Positions 49,704-52,913 of a DNA stretch of 52,913 bases are shown piece after piece. Each line of letters opens with the position of its first letter. Within the stretch, counting starts at the first letter, position 1. Both the position numbers and the translations under genes were made by a program. The stretch spans positions 1-52,913 of the forward strand of contig CAZTPJ010000020.1 of assembly GCA_964614515.1 (NCBI GenBank), read 5' to 3'. The notes below the pieces were generated by a model, which searched no databases, was not told the origin of the DNA, and was given only the letters and a program-made list of their open reading frames with translations. This DNA comes from CAZTPJ01 sp964614515. Its GTDB lineage: Bacteria > Planctomycetota > Phycisphaerae > Phycisphaerales > UBA1924.

Positions 49704-51398
49704 ATGGAGACCCTTTTCGACACGCGCCGGTATCTGATTCCCTTCAGGTCGTCGCTGTTGCCGCAGATCTTCACCGATGTCCTGGTCATCGGCGCGGGCG
49801 TCGCCGGCCTTCGCGCCGCCATCGCCGCCGCGGGGGGGGGCGAGGTCATCATCCTCGCCAAGGCGGACGCGATGGAAAGCAACACGGCCGAGGCCCAGGG
49901 CGGCATCGCGGCCGTGCTCGACGCGCATGATTCCATCGAATCACACGTCTCCGACACGCTGACCACCGGCGCAGGCTTGTGCGATGAGGCGATCGTCGAG
50001 CGAGTGATCGCGGATGGCCCGCGAGCGATTGAACAGATTCTAGCGTGGGGCATGGATGTGGATCGTGAGCCGGGCGGCGCGCCCATGCTCGGGCGCGAAG
50101 GCGGACACGGCGCAAGCCGCATCATGCACTCCCACGGCGATGCCACCGGCCAATCACTCGCCGCGTGCCTGCTCGCGAAGGCTCGCGCACAGGCCTCCAT
50201 CCGCATCTTCGAACACTGCTTCGCCCTGGACTTCATCACACCCAGCGATGAACCCGGCGCGCCGATCATGGGCGCCATCACGCACCACAAGCGCTACGGC
50301 CTGCAAGTCATCTGGGCCAAAGCCACCATCCTCGCCACCGGCGGCGCGGGCATGCTCTATCGCGAAACGAGCAATCCGCGAGTCGCCACCGCCGACGGCC
50401 CGGCCATGGCCTATCGCGCCGGCGCCACGCTGCGCGACATGGCCTTTGTCCAGTTTCATCCCACCACGCTGTATGTCCCCGGCGCAGCGCGCTGGCTCAT
50501 CACAGAGGCCGTACGCGGTGAGGGCGCAACCCTCCTCGATCACGCCGGCCATCGCTTCATGCCCGACTATCACCCGCAGGCCGAACTCGCCCCGCGCGAC
50601 ATCGTCGCCCAGGCCATCATCCGACAGATCGCTCGACAAGGCGGACGACACGTCTGGCTCGATGCAAGGGGCATCGCCAACTTCCACGCGAGATTCCCGG
50701 GCATCACGGCCATGCTCGCGCGGTTCAGCCTCGATCCCGCAAACGATCTGATTCCCGTGCATCCCGCCGCGCATTACGCCATCGGCGGCGCACGCGTTGA
50801 TGTCGCGTGTCGCACCGATGTGCCCGGCCTGTTCGCCGTGGGCGAGGCCGCCTGTTCCGGTCTGCACGGCGCGAATCGCCTCGCGAGCAACAGTCTGCTT
50901 GAAGGGCTGGTGCTTGGTGAGACGGCCGGGCTTGCCGCCGCCGAGTTCGCCGCGGGGCGAATCGACTCGGCTGCGCCGGCGGGATGGACGTTTCGGCCGC
51001 GCCCCGCGCCCGTGGCCATCATCAGCGACATTCGCCCGTCGGGACAAGGCGAACTCGACTTGACCGATGTTCGTTCGAGCCTGCGTTCGGCGATGTGGCG
51101 CAACGTGGGAATCCTGCGCACCGGGCCGAAACTCGCCGACGCGAATCATATGTTCGCGTTCTGGGCGCGGTACACGCTCGACAAGATCTTCGATGACCCG
51201 CAGGGCTGGGAGACGCAGAACATGCTCCTCGCGTGTTCGCTGATCGCGCGGTCGGCGCTGTGGCGAGAAGAATCCCGCGGATGCCACGCGCGCGATGATT
51301 TCGCCGCGCCGCGCGATGAGTACCGGATGCACGATGACTGGCGAAAAGGCCATGCCCAGCCGCTCACAGCGCCTGTCGCGACGGAGGTGCCCGCGTGA
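49704..51398 (+). CDS. nadB: L-aspartate oxidase
   Basis: A 564-aa flavoprotein catalysing aspartate to iminoaspartate, the first step of NAD synthesis. FAD-binding VLVIGAGVAGLRAAIAA (27-43), NTAEAQGGIAAVLD, active-site region MLGREGGHGASRIMHSHGDA, and GLHGANRLASNSLLEGLVLG near residue 390. The C-terminal helical domain follows (SSLRSAMWRNVGILRTG). A run of nine G (49832-49840) lies in the Rossmann motif coding region. It overlaps the next gene by 4 bp (GTGA). Confidence 0.95.
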   Translation: METLFDTRRYLIPFRSSLLPQIFTDVLVIGAGVAGLRAAIAAAGGGEVIILAKADAMESNTAEAQGGIAAVLDAHDSIESHVSDTLTTGAGLCDEAIVERVIADGPRAIEQILAWGMDVDREPGGAPMLGREGGHGASRIMHSHGDATGQSLAACLLAKARAQASIRIFEHCFALDFITPSDEPGAPIMGAITHHKRYGLQVIWAKATILATGGAGMLYRETSNPRVATADGPAMAYRAGATLRDMAFVQFHPTTLYVPGAARWLITEAVRGEGATLLDHAGHRFMPDYHPQAELAPRDIVAQAIIRQIARQGGRHVWLDARGIANFHARFPGITAMLARFSLDPANDLIPVHPAAHYAIGGARVDVACRTDVPGLFAVGEAACSGLHGANRLASNSLLEGLVLGETAGLAAAEFAAGRIDSAAPAGWTFRPRPAPVAIISDIRPSGQGELDLTDVRSSLRSAMWRNVGILRTGPKLADANHMFAFWARYTLDKIFDDPQGWETQNMLLACSLIARSALWREESRGCHARDDFAAPRDEYRMHDDWRKGHAQPLTAPVATEVPA

Positions 51399-52039
51399 CG
51401 CCTGCTTCGTTGTTGAGAGAGAAACGTCGCGCGACCGTGATTCGCATGGTCACCGTCGCGGCCTTGTGTGCGACGGCGATGGCCGCGTGCACCTACGAGC
51501 GAGTGGTCAACTACAAGCCATTTTTCGCCGGGCTTGACGGCGCGGAGCATCGAACCGATCCCGTGCAGGATCCCTCGCAGCGCCCGGGTCTGGCCGGGGC
51601 TGGCGATCCGCGAATCGTCATCGAGAATCCCGATGGTTCCGTCACGCTCATGTCGCGGTCCGGGCGTCATCTCATGTCGCACATCCTTCGCGTCCTGCGC
51701 GAAGAGGAACCGGACCTCTTCGTCGAACAACTGCTCAGCGAGCGAACGCGCATCGAGTTTGAGGAACGCGGCCTTGATCCCGCCGATGCCTACAAGACGC
51801 TCAAGGCGCACGAGCGCGAACTTCAGATTCTGTTCGCCCGAATGCCCTTTGGCGAACAGTCGCCCAACGTCATCATGGAAAAAATCGACACGAAGATGTA
51901 TCGCGTGCGCCTCACGGGCCGCGCGACGCGCGATCTCCAGTGGACCTTCATGGACATGGTTTTGGAATCCGGCCAATGGAAACTGCGCTGGTTCGGACCG
52001 GTCTCCGAACCCAAGCCCCGCGAGCCGGTGCGACGATGA
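51395..52039 (+). CDS. Lipoprotein of unknown function
   Basis: A 214-aa protein with a signal and lipobox (VAALCATAMAAC). The mature part starts TYERVVNYKPFFAGLDGAE. The C-terminal half is an alpha/beta domain (HILRVLREEEPDLFVEQLLS and NVIMEKIDTKMYRVRLTGRA to VLESGQWKLRWFGPVSE), which has the look of a small SnoaL/NTF2-like or related domain but is not matched to a family. The GTG start overlaps the nadB stop, so it is translationally coupled. Confidence 0.7.
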   Translation: MTPASLLREKRRATVIRMVTVAALCATAMAACTYERVVNYKPFFAGLDGAEHRTDPVQDPSQRPGLAGAGDPRIVIENPDGSVTLMSRSGRHLMSHILRVLREEEPDLFVEQLLSERTRIEFEERGLDPADAYKTLKAHERELQILFARMPFGEQSPNVIMEKIDTKMYRVRLTGRATRDLQWTFMDMVLESGQWKLRWFGPVSEPKPREPVRR

Positions 52040-52059
52040 GAACCGCGCAACACAACATT

Positions 52060-52122
52060 GGTGGGGCGGGCGTCCCGCCCGCCTCAATCTATATTCCTGG
52101 TTGGGCAGGCGTCCCACCTGCC
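52060..52122. repeat. Dispersed GC-rich palindromic repeat, copy 2
   Basis: GGTGGGGCGGGCGTCCCGCC, CGCCTC and, after about 15 bp, TTGGGCAGGCGTCCCACCTG. It is nearly the same as the copy at 18630-18700, and both parts form hairpins. It occupies most of the gap between the lipoprotein and ribD genes. Confidence 0.65.
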
Positions 52123-52147
52123 TTCCCCCTTCATGGCGACATGTGCG

Positions 52148-52913
52148 ATGAATGATGCTCTTGACATGCTCACCCTCGCGGCGCGGCTTGCCTATCGCGG
52201 AGTCGGCCACGTCGAACGGAATCCCCCTGTCGGCGCGGTGATCATTCGCGACGGGCGCATTCTCGGCATGGGCCACCATCGGCGCTTCGGCCACCTTCAC
52301 GCGGAACGCGACGCGATCGCGAATGCAAAGTCGCGCGGCCACGACACGCGCGGCGCGACCGTCTATGTCACCCTCGAACCCTGCGCCCACACCGGCAAGC
52401 AGCCGCCATGCACCGAAGCCATCATCGAAGCCGGCATCACCCGCGTCATCGCCGCGTGTGAAGATCCGAATCTCGCGGGCTGCGGCGGCGCGAACGTGCT
52501 TCGCGCGAAGGGAGTTCAAGTTGAGTTTATCAATGACTGCACGTCCGCCAATGACCTGAACGCGCCATACCTCAAACGCATCACAACCGGCCTGCCCTGG
52601 ATCATCGCGAAATGGGCCCAGACGCTCGATGGCCGCGTCGCCACGCGAACAGGTGAATCGAAATGGATCTCCGGCCCGCGCGCCCGCCGCCGCGTGCATG
52701 TCCTCCGCGCACGCGTTGATGCGATTCTCACCGGCCTTGGAACCGTCCTCGCCGATGATCCCATGCTCACCGCGCGCGACGTGCGACACGTCCGACGCAT
52801 CGCGCGACGCGTCGTCACAGATGCCGATCTTGAAATGCCCCTCACATGCAACCTCATACGCACCGCCCGCGATGTTCCCCTCACCATCGCATGCGACGCG
52901 ACGCTCGCCGCCG
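52148..52913 (+). CDS. ribD: Riboflavin biosynthesis deaminase/reductase (partial, runs off the end)
   Basis: The first 255 codons. The deaminase domain has the zinc site HAE (residues 51-53, FGHLHAERDAIA) and PCAHTGKQPPC (78-88). The reductase domain begins near 145 with PWIIAKWAQTLDGRVATRTG and has WISGPRARRRVHVLRARVDA and GLGTVLADDPMLTAR. These bifunctional enzymes deaminate then reduce the pyrimidine intermediate of riboflavin synthesis. No FMN riboswitch upstream: the gap holds a palindromic repeat. Confidence 0.94.
   Translation, partial: MNDALDMLTLAARLAYRGVGHVERNPPVGAVIIRDGRILGMGHHRRFGHLHAERDAIANAKSRGHDTRGATVYVTLEPCAHTGKQPPCTEAIIEAGITRVIAACEDPNLAGCGGANVLRAKGVQVEFINDCTSANDLNAPYLKRITTGLPWIIAKWAQTLDGRVATRTGESKWISGPRARRRVHVLRARVDAILTGLGTVLADDPMLTARDVRHVRRIARRVVTDADLEMPLTCNLIRTARDVPLTIACDATLAA

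Overview
The window is a GC-rich (about 65% by eye), gene-dense chromosomal segment from a Gram-negative-type bacterium. Lipoproteins, signal peptides, TolC/RND efflux and OprO/P-like porins imply an outer membrane. Pseudopilin genes, a flotillin-like FloA, a compact UvrC, an extra GroES-like protein and dispersed GC-rich palindromic repeats together suggest a planctomycete, probably of the Phycisphaerae. That placement is an inference from gene content, not a database result.

Layout. 1-3.0 kb: the end of a pseudopilin operon (+). 3.0-4.7 kb: floA and apt (-). 4.75-6.5 kb: a GroES-like gene and aroA (+). 6.4-12.5 kb: a leftward surface-polysaccharide operon (two sulfotransferases, a Wzy-like polymerase, a Wzx-like flippase, a small ORF, a Sel1-repeat protein). 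12.8-15.1 kb: a branching-enzyme homologue (+) that has lost every catalytic residue of its family. 15.1-17.3 kb: two glycosyltransferases (-). 17.4-22 kb: a Fur-family regulator, an NRDE protein, a GAF-PP2C phosphatase and a secreted TPR-like protein. 22.1-23.7 kb: metG. 23.9-32.7 kb: a six-gene heavy-metal efflux operon preceded by a near-consensus sigma70 promoter. 33.1 kb: tRNA-Lys(CTT). 33.6-36.2 kb: a FIST sensor and a hybrid histidine kinase. 36.2-38.3 kb: a PhoR/PhoB-like pair. 38.8-41.6 kb: two tandem OprO/P-like porins, each with a nearly identical terminator. 41.7-43.9 kb: a GT4-GT2 fusion glycosyltransferase. 43.9-48.9 kb: mfd and a short uvrC, with a pair of about 183-bp inverted-repeat elements flanking uvrC. 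49.2-52.9 kb: a GuaD-like deaminase, nadB, a lipoprotein and the 5' part of ribD.

How genes may work together. The 6.4-17.3 kb block looks like a system for building, sulfating, polymerising and exporting a surface polysaccharide, with the inactive GlgB-like protein as a possible binding or scaffold component. The efflux block couples a tripartite pump to three metal-binding-looking periplasmic or membrane proteins. PhoBR next to two phosphate-type porins suggests a local phosphate-response unit. mfd plus uvrC form a transcription-coupled repair pair.

The most unusual points are: the catalytically dead GlgB homologue, the MITE-like elements bracketing a minimal UvrC, a pseudopilin with a large inserted beta-rich domain, several genes with a -10-like hexamer only 5-10 nt before the start codon (candidate leaderless mRNAs), and runs of 8-9 G or C inside conserved genes.
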